The notes under the pieces were generated by a model. The model had not been told where the DNA came from, did not search any database, and was given only the letters and a program-made list of their open reading frames with translations. Shown one piece after another: positions 34,030 to 41,825 of a stretch of 49,642 nucleotides of DNA. Both the position numbers and the translations under genes were made by a program. Source of the DNA: Planctomycetaceae bacterium (lineage in GTDB: Bacteria; Planctomycetota; Planctomycetia; Pirellulales; Pirellulaceae); assembly GCA_007121535.1 (NCBI GenBank), contig SKKK01000297.1, positions 1-49,642 of the forward strand. The letters run 5' to 3'. The stretch's first letter is position 1, and each line of letters opens with the position of its first letter.

Positions 34030-35292
34030 TCAGACCGTCGATACTGGCTGAGAATCTTGTCGCTTCATTTGACGCGCCCGCTCCAAGGCGGGTATCAAGT
34101 CGTCGAAGATGCGTCCCGCGCCATCGTGAAAAACTCGACCGATCAAAAGATCCGTCAGATTGTTGCGGTGTTCGGGATGTTGACGCAGGAAGGCTCCCAG
34201 ACTGAATTCGTCCGAGTAGTAGACATCGACCAATTGACGTATCCATCGCGTTCCGTCTTGGAACGAAGGAATCCACGAACCCAATTGTCTGGCCGAAACA
34301 TCGCCTGCCTGCAGGCCTTCCACCACGGCATCCGCAGCCAGTTCGCCCGATCGCAGCGCCAAATAAACTCCGGACGAGTAGATCGGGTCGATGAAACCGA
34401 AGGCATCACCCACCAAAACCCAGCCGTCACCCGCTTGTCGCCGAGTCGAATAGGAGAACTCTTTGGCGACTCGGAATTCGCTGACCAATTCAGCGTTGAC
34501 CAAGCGTTCCTGCAGGGCGGGACACAGGGCCAATTCCTCCTGGAAAACGTCGGCCGGACGGCCGCGGTTCTTCAACAGATAGTCACGGTCTCCCACGACT
34601 CCGATGCTCGTAATGTTATCGGACAGCGGGATGAACCAGAACCAGGACTGCTTGTCTTGCGTGTGCATGATGATGGTGGCCCCGGCATTGTCGCCCGCGT
34701 CGCGGCGAGCATTCCGGTAGTAATTCCAGATCGCCATCTTCCGCAAATGGGGATCTTCCACCCGAATGCCCAACGCGTTGGCGATCACCGCCTGCTGGCC
34801 CGTCGCGTCGATGATCACGCGACTGGTCACGGGATGACGCGAACCGTCTTCCTGTTGCAGAGTAACGCCCGTCGCTCGATCCCCGTCGAACTTGACGGAC
34901 AACACTCGGGTTCGGTCGCGACAATCGGCCCCTTTTTCTGCCGCGTTATCGAACAGCATCTTGTCGAAATCCGCTCGTTCCACCTGCCACGTTTCGGCGC
35001 ATTCGCGAGGGTCGTGGTCGCGAAAAAAGAAAGGCTGCGACTCTTTGCCCGACGAGCTGACGAACTGCACGCTCATTTTCCGCATGAACTGACTGGACTT
35101 CATCTTATCCAGCACGCCCAAACGTTTCAGCGTCCAGTAGGTTTCGGGCATCAACGATTCGCCGATGTGGAATCGAGGCATGCGCTCACGTTCGACCAAC
35201 AGCGTGGAAAACCCACCCTTTGCGACCACAGTCGCCGCAGTCGAGCCGGCCGGTCCGCCCCCGATGACAACGCAATCGTATTGGTCTCGCAT
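34030..35292 (-). CDS. FAD-dependent oxidoreductase resembling flavin-dependent halogenases
   Basis: A 420-residue flavoprotein. The FAD-binding GGGPAGSTAA is at residues 11-20, HIGESLMPETYWTLKRLG at about 42-59, and GDAFGFIDPIYSSGVYLAL near the C-terminal third. Two halogenase hallmarks appear: WFWFIP at 217-222 matches WxWxIP, and K72 in FMRKMSVQF sits where halogenases carry their chloramine lysine. Close non-halogenating relatives (geranylgeranyl-reductase and hydroxylase-like) also exist, so activity is open. ATG 35292 has a G5 stretch about eight bases upstream. Third gene of the prenyl synthase / chorismate-lyase-like cassette. Confidence 0.8.
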   Translation of the reverse strand: MRDQYDCVVIGGGPAGSTAATVVAKGGFSTLLVERERMPRFHIGESLMPETYWTLKRLGVLDKMKSSQFMRKMSVQFVSSSGKESQPFFFRDHDPRECAETWQVERADFDKMLFDNAAEKGADCRDRTRVLSVKFDGDRATGVTLQQEDGSRHPVTSRVIIDATGQQAVIANALGIRVEDPHLRKMAIWNYYRNARRDAGDNAGATIIMHTQDKQSWFWFIPLSDNITSIGVVGDRDYLLKNRGRPADVFQEELALCPALQERLVNAELVSEFRVAKEFSYSTRRQAGDGWVLVGDAFGFIDPIYSSGVYLALRSGELAADAVVEGLQAGDVSARQLGSWIPSFQDGTRWIRQLVDVYYSDEFSLGAFLRQHPEHRNNLTDLLIGRVFHDGAGRIFDDLIPALERARQMKRQDSQPVSTV

Positions 35293-35400
35293 TATGTTAC
35301 CCCCTCATCTGTATTCGAAATCAAGCGAAGTTGGCCAGGACGCTCGAACATTAAGCCTCGCAGACCGATGCAACTCTCGCCCCAAAATTCTAGCGCCGCG

Positions 35401-35982
35401 TCAATCGGCTGTCACGATTTCCAGTAGCTCGATCACCGGCACGTCGTCGCAATAGATCAGGGCCGAACGAGCGTACAGCGGGCCGGGCGAATCCAGTTCG
35501 AAGTACCCGCTCAGCTCATCGCCGGGCTCGACTTCCCAAAACGACAAAAGTCGTACATTTCGGTATATATTTCTGTTAATCAATGTCGTGCCCAGCGGAA
35601 TCGATTCGCTTTCGATCTCGTCGCGGACTTCTGCCGGCAGAAGTGTCCGATTGATCCGGACGATCCCAAACAGCACGACCTCCTGATCGCTGAGTCGTCG
35701 GAGCAGGACCTTTCGGTGATAGTGCGTCTCGGTGGTTTCCGAGCGCAACACGTCGACTTCGACGGGGCACCCATTATGGGCTTCCAGGGTGACGGTCATG
35801 TGTTGGTGATGGGCCAGCAGTGTATGGTAGATGGACGGAAGATCGTTTTCCTGCATTTCACGGAAACCGGCCAGTTCGTTGGGCGAAGCGTAATAAATTT
35901 TCGTCAGGGCTTCGAGTTCCGGAGTTGAGCGGAGCGATGCATTCACTCGACCTTTTCCTTCCCTTTTTTGAATGTGGGTCAT
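35401..35982 (-). CDS. Chorismate-lyase-like protein (UbiC / DUF98 type)
   Basis: A 193-residue protein with the chorismate-lyase-like pattern: LLAHHQHMTVTLEAHNG, THYHRKVLLRRL, VVLFGIVRINRTLLP, a central SIPLGTTLINRN and the C-terminal VIELLEIVTA with its acidic residue. Members cleave chorismate to hydroxybenzoate and pyruvate. ATG 35982 overlaps the stop of the upstream prenyl synthase gene as ATGA; GTG 35946, preceded by AGGA, is an alternative start. No UbiA prenyltransferase is nearby. Middle gene of the cassette. Confidence 0.7.
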   Translation of the reverse strand: MTHIQKREGKGRVNASLRSTPELEALTKIYYASPNELAGFREMQENDLPSIYHTLLAHHQHMTVTLEAHNGCPVEVDVLRSETTETHYHRKVLLRRLSDQEVVLFGIVRINRTLLPAEVRDEIESESIPLGTTLINRNIYRNVRLLSFWEVEPGDELSGYFELDSPGPLYARSALIYCDDVPVIELLEIVTAD

Positions 35983-37727
35983 TCGTCCGGCCGCTCTAAG
36001 ACCGCAGCGATCAGATACTGCAGCAGCCGTCCGAACGCCTCGGGTTCCATTTTCTCGGCAACTTCCTGGCATCGTTGCTGGTGTTTTTCAATCAATCGAT
36101 TCGCTTTTTCAAACGCGCCGGCCTGATCGTACAAATCCCAAGCCCGCTGCAGCCGCCGTTCAAACGGCTGACGATCGTCCTTCACCAGATTCAACAGTTC
36201 GTCCACCGATCGATCATCCAGGCTCTCCAGAGCCAGCGCCCACAAGATGGTGGGTCGGCCGGCCAGCAGATCGGCTCCCGCTGTCAGCTTATTATGCTGG
36301 TCTCCTCGCCAGTCGTTCAAATCGTTCAGGATCTGAAAGGCGACGCCCAGATTCCTGGCAAACACTTTGATCGGCTGTCCATAGGGTCCGACGGGCCCCG
36401 CCAGTCGAATCCCGGCGAACAGGGCGGCTTCGAAGGCCGGCGCTGTCTTCAATGCGTAGATCTTCAGGGCGTCGATCGGCTTGAGCCTCTTGTTGCGCGA
36501 ATCACGCCAGAGCAGTTCGGCCCCTTGGCCCTCGGACAGCTTCGTGTGAGCGGTCGCCAAACAATCCAAAATGTCGACGGCCACGTCGGCGCCCAGCGCC
36601 CGGGTCTCGCGACTGATCATCCGGTAGCCCATGCCGATCAGATAATCGCCCACGTTGATCGCGGTGGCCGTTCCGTACTGGCGATGCATGGTCGCTTCTC
36701 CGTAACGGAACGGATCGTCGTCTTCGATATCATCATGCACCAGCGAAGCTTTGTGGAACGTCTCGATCGACATCGCCGCTCGTTTCACCGCATCGGGCAG
36801 TCGAGCCACCCATCTGGCGCCGTCGGGCATGGTTCCGTGCCCTCCGGTCAAGGCGTCGTAGACCGCCAGCGTGATGAACGGGCGCGCGTACTTGCCACCC
36901 TTTTGCAAAAAGTCGTAGGCGATCGATTCGGTCCCCGCGATCGGCTCGATCGCGCTCAGTCCATCGCCATTGATCTGACTCAACCTCGGCCCGCCGCGAA
37001 TACGCGGGATCAGTCGCTCGATCTCGTCCGAAGCGAACATTCCCGACGCACACCGCATTAGATGCACGTAGCTGCGAGTCTGCGAACCGGCGTCGGGACC
37101 AACGGCGTGGATCATCTCGTGGACCCAGTCTTCATCGACCGACGTGTTCCGGCACTCGCTGGACAACAACGGTACCGCCATGCATGGAATCCCCGCCAGC
37201 AGGATCTTGTCGATCGCCTTTTCCAGTACGTTCAGGCACGCCACCCCGACGATCGCGTCGACGTGGCCACTGACGATGATCCGCAAGACCAGCGGCGACC
37301 CCTCGGCTACCAACACCCGATAGCCCATGGACTCTGAAACGTCGCGAAAATCGGCGATGTTGCACGCGCCGCACTTCACACATTCCAACCCTCGCTCGTC
37401 GAATTCGGCGGGACAGCCCCGGGAGTGTTTCAGGCAGTGCGGCAACAGCAACAGCCTTCGCGAAACGGGGATGGCTGCAACCTGCTCGCGCCAGAACTCG
37501 GAGGCCAAAATGACCATCGTCCAACCGGTAAACGCCTCGGGCAAACCCAATCGCTGCAGAATCCCGCGAGATATTCGTTCCAACTGAGCCTTCGTCACCG
37601 CATGGGTCTTGTCCATGCGTCGCGCTACGTCTTCGCAAAGGCTGCGGATCTGCTGGCGGACGGGGCGCTGCTGCGGAACGGCCTTCAGGTGTCCCGTCGT
37701 TCTCGCGGCCACCGCGTCGCCCGGCAT
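35979..37727 (-). CDS. DUF116 / polyprenyl diphosphate synthase fusion
   Basis: A 582-residue fusion. Residues about 65-205 match DUF116, with cysteines in PHCLKHSRGCPAEF, LECVKCGACNIADF, VGVACLNVLEKAI and ECRNTSVDEDWV. Residues 260-575 are a trans-polyprenyl synthase: GGKYARP (277), the first Asp motif HDDIEDDDP (331-339) and FQILNDLND (464-472), where the usual DDxxD has Asn in the first position. The product is probably a C15-C40 isoprenoid diphosphate; what DUF116 does is unknown. ATG 37727 is used; TTG 37775, with GGGAG six bases upstream, is an alternative. Confidence 0.85.
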   Translation of the reverse strand: MPGDAVAARTTGHLKAVPQQRPVRQQIRSLCEDVARRMDKTHAVTKAQLERISRGILQRLGLPEAFTGWTMVILASEFWREQVAAIPVSRRLLLLPHCLKHSRGCPAEFDERGLECVKCGACNIADFRDVSESMGYRVLVAEGSPLVLRIIVSGHVDAIVGVACLNVLEKAIDKILLAGIPCMAVPLLSSECRNTSVDEDWVHEMIHAVGPDAGSQTRSYVHLMRCASGMFASDEIERLIPRIRGGPRLSQINGDGLSAIEPIAGTESIAYDFLQKGGKYARPFITLAVYDALTGGHGTMPDGARWVARLPDAVKRAAMSIETFHKASLVHDDIEDDDPFRYGEATMHRQYGTATAINVGDYLIGMGYRMISRETRALGADVAVDILDCLATAHTKLSEGQGAELLWRDSRNKRLKPIDALKIYALKTAPAFEAALFAGIRLAGPVGPYGQPIKVFARNLGVAFQILNDLNDWRGDQHNKLTAGADLLAGRPTILWALALESLDDRSVDELLNLVKDDRQPFERRLQRAWDLYDQAGAFEKANRLIEKHQQRCQEVAEKMEPEAFGRLLQYLIAAVLERPDE

Positions 37728-37792
37728 TGCGATCGCCGTCTCTTGCAAATGTTGTGTCCCACCGATGATCGACAACGATTGCTCCCTGTATC

Positions 37793-37889
37793 TTCTGCGG
37801 CACAGCCGCCCATCGGCCGCACCTGTTGGACCGGTGGCTAGCGCCATTCCGCTCACTCTTCTACGGCACAGCCACCCATCGACCGCACC
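37793..37889. repeat. Direct repeat pair flanking a family A half-site
   Basis: Two 31-bp copies (37793-37823 and 37859-37889, each starting TTCTRCGGCACAGCC) differ at three positions and are 66 bp apart. Between them, at 37831-37857, is a degenerate family A right arm (GGTGGCTAGCGCCATTCCGC). They lie upstream of the prenyl synthase start. Confidence 0.75.
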
Positions 37890-37973
37890 AACCCACGTCG
37901 GAATCAACCTATTCTAGCTAGCCTTCACCCGGCTTCGCCAGTGGGCATACCAACAACGAGTTGAGAATCCATT

Positions 37974-39005
37974 CTAATTGGTGAACGCGGGGCGTCCAGG
38001 GAAGTACAGGCAGCAGTTTTCGGGGCAAACGTCGTGATTGGGTCCGTATTGACCGACCGCCAATCGCGGGGCCTTTGGATCAAGGCGTTCACGAATCAAT
38101 TCGCCGATCGTTTGGATGAATCGAGGATGGGTACCGACCGTTTGGGCTCGGATCATGCGGATGCCCAACTGGCCGCAGATCTCGGCCGCCTCGACGTCTA
38201 AATCGAACATGACCTCCAGATGGTCCGAAAGGAAGCCGATCGGCACCAGCACCAAATACTCGGGGCGATCGCGTTGATGCAACTGTTGGATGGCCTGGCC
38301 CACATCCGGCTCGAGCCACGGTTGAGACGGTGGCCCGCTGCGGCTCTGGTAGACCAGACGATACTTTGGGTGCTTGAGCGATTCGCTGACCAGTCGGCAA
38401 CTCTCGCTCAGTTGTCTGACGTAATCGCTGTTGTCGGACATCGATATCGGGATACTGTGGGCCGTAAAGTATAACCAAGTGTCGGGTCGATCCGCTTTCG
38501 GAATTTGGTTCAACGCCGCCTGCACACGCTCGGTCTGCGCCTGGATGAATCCGGGATGGTTGTAGAAGACACGGATTTTGTCGACCACCGGTGCCGACTC
38601 GCCGCAAGAGGCCCGCGCCACTTGGATGTCCTCGCGATATTGACGGCACCCCGAGTAGCAACTGAAGGTCGAGGTGACCCAGGCCAATGCTTTTCGAACT
38701 CCGTCGGCCTGCATCTGCCGCATCGTATCCACCAGCATGGGGTGCCAATTTCTGTTGCCCCAATAGATGGGAAGAGGTGGTCCATTGGCTGCCAATTCCT
38801 GACGGAGTGCCGCGATCAAATCACGGATTTGGTTATTGATGGGACTGATTCCGCCAAAATGATAGTAGTGCTCGGCAACCTCCAGCATCCTTTCCCTCGG
38901 AACACGTTTGCCTCGCAATACGTTTTCCAAAAAGGGAATGACGTCTTCGCGACGTTCCGGACCACCGAAAGAGACGATCAAGATCGCATCATACTGGTCG
39001 GACAT
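37974..39005 (-). CDS. hemH: Ferrochelatase
   Basis: The 343-residue enzyme inserts ferrous iron into protoporphyrin IX, the last step of protoheme synthesis. Signatures: ILIVSFGGPERREDVIPFLENVLRG at the N-terminus, the catalytic His in YFTAHSIP, and VPIGFLSDHLEVMFDLD with the conserved Glu. It lacks a membrane anchor. ATG 39005. It sits 78 bp after the epimerase-like gene on the same strand. Confidence 0.95.
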   Translation of the reverse strand: MSDQYDAILIVSFGGPERREDVIPFLENVLRGKRVPRERMLEVAEHYYHFGGISPINNQIRDLIAALRQELAANGPPLPIYWGNRNWHPMLVDTMRQMQADGVRKALAWVTSTFSCYSGCRQYREDIQVARASCGESAPVVDKIRVFYNHPGFIQAQTERVQAALNQIPKADRPDTWLYFTAHSIPISMSDNSDYVRQLSESCRLVSESLKHPKYRLVYQSRSGPPSQPWLEPDVGQAIQQLHQRDRPEYLVLVPIGFLSDHLEVMFDLDVEAAEICGQLGIRMIRAQTVGTHPRFIQTIGELIRERLDPKAPRLAVGQYGPNHDVCPENCCLYFPGRPAFTN

Positions 39006-39083
39006 GTTTTTTCATTGACTCCCACCGCTCGAGGCTTGAATGCAATATTTCAAGGGATTCTATCAGAACGGGAAGCATCGGGT

Positions 39084-40115
39084 TCAGAACTTGCCGCTGA
39101 CGACCTGAAAATGGGTGGGCCGATTCAAGCTTTCGCCACCTTGAAGTACCCACTGGGCGATCCATTGGATCATCTGATCGGCTGTCACTTGAACTTGGCC
39201 CAACAACTGATGTCCCAGCGAACCGTCGTTCAGATACGCCACCGGCCCCTCTTCGCCGACAAGATGCACCGGCTTTTCCATCAGTTCTCCGAAACGTTTC
39301 GCCACGTCCTTCACTCGAAGCATCTCCGGACCGGCGATGTTGACGATGCGAGCCGGTATGGCCGCCTGATTCAGCGCTGCAAGTGTCATGGCATTCGCCT
39401 CGGCTTGCCATATCACATTGACCGTCGGCATGGTGATGTCGATCGGGTTGCCGGCCAACACATCCTTGGCGATGTCCACCAAGACGCCGTACCGCAACTC
39501 GGTGGCGTAATTCAATCGCAGCAATACGGTGGGGATCTGCAGGTGTTCGCTGAAGTACTGGAACATCCGTTCGCGTCCCAGAACGGTCATCGAGTATTCG
39601 CCGACCGGTTCTAACGCATCGGTTTCCCGAGACCCCCTTCCGGCGGATGGAACCATGCCGTAGACATTGCCGCTGCTGAAAGCCACGATTCGGCTGTTGC
39701 GAAATTTGCGGCATACCAGTCCTGGCGCGTAGCAGTTCATCGCCCAGGTCAACGCCGGGTTGCGGCTGGCACCAAACTTCATGCCCATCATGTACACGAC
39801 CAACGGTGCGTCGGGTAATCGATCCACCTGGGCTTCGTTCAATAGATCGCAGGATATCGTTTCGATTCCCCACTGCGACAACCGATCGAGCAGCTCAGGA
39901 TCGGAAAAACGAGAAACCCCGATGATGCGTCGATTTTGCCCGGCCCCGTCAGATGCGAGTCGCGCCATTCGGGCCAAGGTGGGGCCCATTTTGCCGCCAA
40001 CCCCCAACAGGATCAAATCGCCGGGCAATTCGCTCAGTGTTTGGATTGCTTCTGCACTCGGTTGACTCAACCGCTGTTCCAATTCTTCGACGTTTCGTGG
40101 TGCTTGCTCGGTCAT
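39084..40115 (-). CDS. NAD(P)-dependent epimerase/dehydratase-like protein
   Basis: A 343-residue extended short-chain dehydrogenase-type protein. The Rossmann loop is LLGVGGKMGPTLAR (about 36-49), and VVYMMGMKFGASRN followed by VAFSSGNVYG resemble the family's central strands. A tyrosine in EYSMTVLGRERMF stands near the usual YxxxK, but the lysine is replaced, so catalysis is uncertain. The function is unknown. ATG 40115 follows GGGAGGG. Confidence 0.78.
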   Translation of the reverse strand: MTEQAPRNVEELEQRLSQPSAEAIQTLSELPGDLILLGVGGKMGPTLARMARLASDGAGQNRRIIGVSRFSDPELLDRLSQWGIETISCDLLNEAQVDRLPDAPLVVYMMGMKFGASRNPALTWAMNCYAPGLVCRKFRNSRIVAFSSGNVYGMVPSAGRGSRETDALEPVGEYSMTVLGRERMFQYFSEHLQIPTVLLRLNYATELRYGVLVDIAKDVLAGNPIDITMPTVNVIWQAEANAMTLAALNQAAIPARIVNIAGPEMLRVKDVAKRFGELMEKPVHLVGEEGPVAYLNDGSLGHQLLGQVQVTADQMIQWIAQWVLQGGESLNRPTHFQVVSGKF

Positions 40116-40523
40116 CGTTTCCCTCCCTTGTCGCCTTGGCCTCGACGACAAAACATAATGTCCCTTTCCCAACCGGATGTTCCCGGTTCACCGTATCGTC
40201 CGCAGGATTATCCGTCCATTTCGCCGCTCAGGTCAACCATTGGGCGCGAACAGTCGGCTGGTCTTCTAACATTCAAAAAAAAACGCGACAAATACAAACT
40301 GTGATATCCTGATATTCTTATCATTTGCTGTTGTTTTGACGTAAGGCGTTGTGATAAAAGGATTTACGCATATCGGCCATCAATAACGCTACTTCGGTGT
40401 TTCCTGGTTGGGCCTCTTGATCAAACGGACATGTACGATGCACAATAGGGATGCTGTGCGGTGAGTGCAACCATGCACCATGGCGGCCCAGAACGTTCCT
40501 TTTTTAGCTCTGGAGTTTTCCAC
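40116..40523. other. Intergenic region upstream of citrate synthase
   Basis: This 408-bp gap lies between divergent genes. It has an A9 tract near 40267 and a TTGACG near 40336 without a clear -10 partner. A GTG at 40461 opens the citrate synthase frame earlier, but lacks conserved sequence. No gene or repeat is supported. Confidence 0.4.
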
Positions 40524-41825
40524 ATGACGAATCAAGGCGCTCGATCGGGCGGAATGGCCCGGCTGCAATTGCCGAACAAAGAAGTCGAATTACCCGTCGT
40601 TATCGGAACGGAAGACGAACATGCCATCGACGTGACCAAGTTGCGCGGCCAAACAGGCTACATCACGCTTGATGAAGGCTATCGCAATACCGGGTCGGTG
40701 GAATCCAAGGTCAGTTTCATCGATGGCGAAAAAGGCATCCTGCGTTATCGCGGTATTCCGATCGAGCAACTTGCCGAGCATTCCACGTTTATCGAGACGG
40801 CCCTGCTGCTGATCTACGGTGAATTGCCGACGGCCGATCATCTGGCCCGTTTTCGGGACCTGTTGATCGAACACGAGAACATCCACGAGGGCATGCGACG
40901 TGGCTTTCAGGGCTTTCCCCCAACGGGTCATCCGATGGCGATCCTGTCGTCGATGATCAACACGTTGTCCTGCTACAATTTGGACGTGCTGCAGATGGAG
41001 GACGAGAGCACCTTTGAAAACGCTGCCGCTCGTTTGATCTCGAAGATCCGCACGGTAGCCGCTGCTTCCTATCGAACGTCGACCGGCCGGCCGCTGATGT
41101 ACCCGGATCCCAAGCTGGCTTACTGCAAGAACTTCCTTCATATGATGTTCTCGATGCCCAATCGCCCCTACGAACCCGATCCGGACATCGTACGAGCGCT
41201 CAGCCTGTTCCTGATCCTGCATGCTGACCACGAGCAAAACTGTTCGGCGGCGACGGTCCGGATGGTCGGATCGTCGGGCGCCAACCTGTTCGCGTCCTGT
41301 GCCGCTGGCGTGTGTGCGCTGTGGGGTCCGTTGCACGGCGGGGCGAATGTGGCGGTCGTCGACCAGCTGCAAAGGATCCATGATTCGGGAACCAGCATCA
41401 AGGAATTGATCGAACGTGTCAAACGCAAGGAAGAACGGCTGTTCGGCTTCGGGCACGGCGTGTACAAGAGTTATGATCCTCGTGCCCATATTCTCCGCGA
41501 TCACGCACCGAAGGTGCTGGCCAAGTTGGGCCAACACGACCCCTTATTGGATATCGCGCGACAGTTGGAAGAAATCTGCTTGAGCGACGATTACTTTGTC
41601 AGCCGGAACCTGTATCCGAACGTTGACTTTTATTCTGGCATGCTATTGCGAGCCATGGGAATACCGGTGAATATGTTCACGGTCATGTTCGCGATCGGTC
41701 GCATGCCCGGATGGATCGCCCAGTGGAAGGAAGTCCACGACAACCAGAGTCGCATCTATCGGCCGCGCCAGGTGTATACCGGACCTCCCCTGCGGGATTA
41801 CGTGCCGGTGGAACAACGCGGCTGA
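40524..41825 (+). CDS. gltA: Citrate synthase
   Basis: The 433-residue enzyme condenses acetyl-CoA and oxaloacetate. Signatures: GYRNTGSVESKVSFIDGEKGILRYRG near the N-terminus, LHADHEQNCSAATVRMVGSSGANLF (active-site His), GPLHGGANVAVVDQL, and FGHGVYKSYDPRA. It is the larger, Gram-negative type II form. ATG 40524 is preferred, with GGAG nine bases upstream. Its 3' end overlaps the convergent comEC by 28 bp. Confidence 0.95.
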   Translation: MTNQGARSGGMARLQLPNKEVELPVVIGTEDEHAIDVTKLRGQTGYITLDEGYRNTGSVESKVSFIDGEKGILRYRGIPIEQLAEHSTFIETALLLIYGELPTADHLARFRDLLIEHENIHEGMRRGFQGFPPTGHPMAILSSMINTLSCYNLDVLQMEDESTFENAAARLISKIRTVAAASYRTSTGRPLMYPDPKLAYCKNFLHMMFSMPNRPYEPDPDIVRALSLFLILHADHEQNCSAATVRMVGSSGANLFASCAAGVCALWGPLHGGANVAVVDQLQRIHDSGTSIKELIERVKRKEERLFGFGHGVYKSYDPRAHILRDHAPKVLAKLGQHDPLLDIARQLEEICLSDDYFVSRNLYPNVDFYSGMLLRAMGIPVNMFTVMFAIGRMPGWIAQWKEVHDNQSRIYRPRQVYTGPPLRDYVPVEQRG

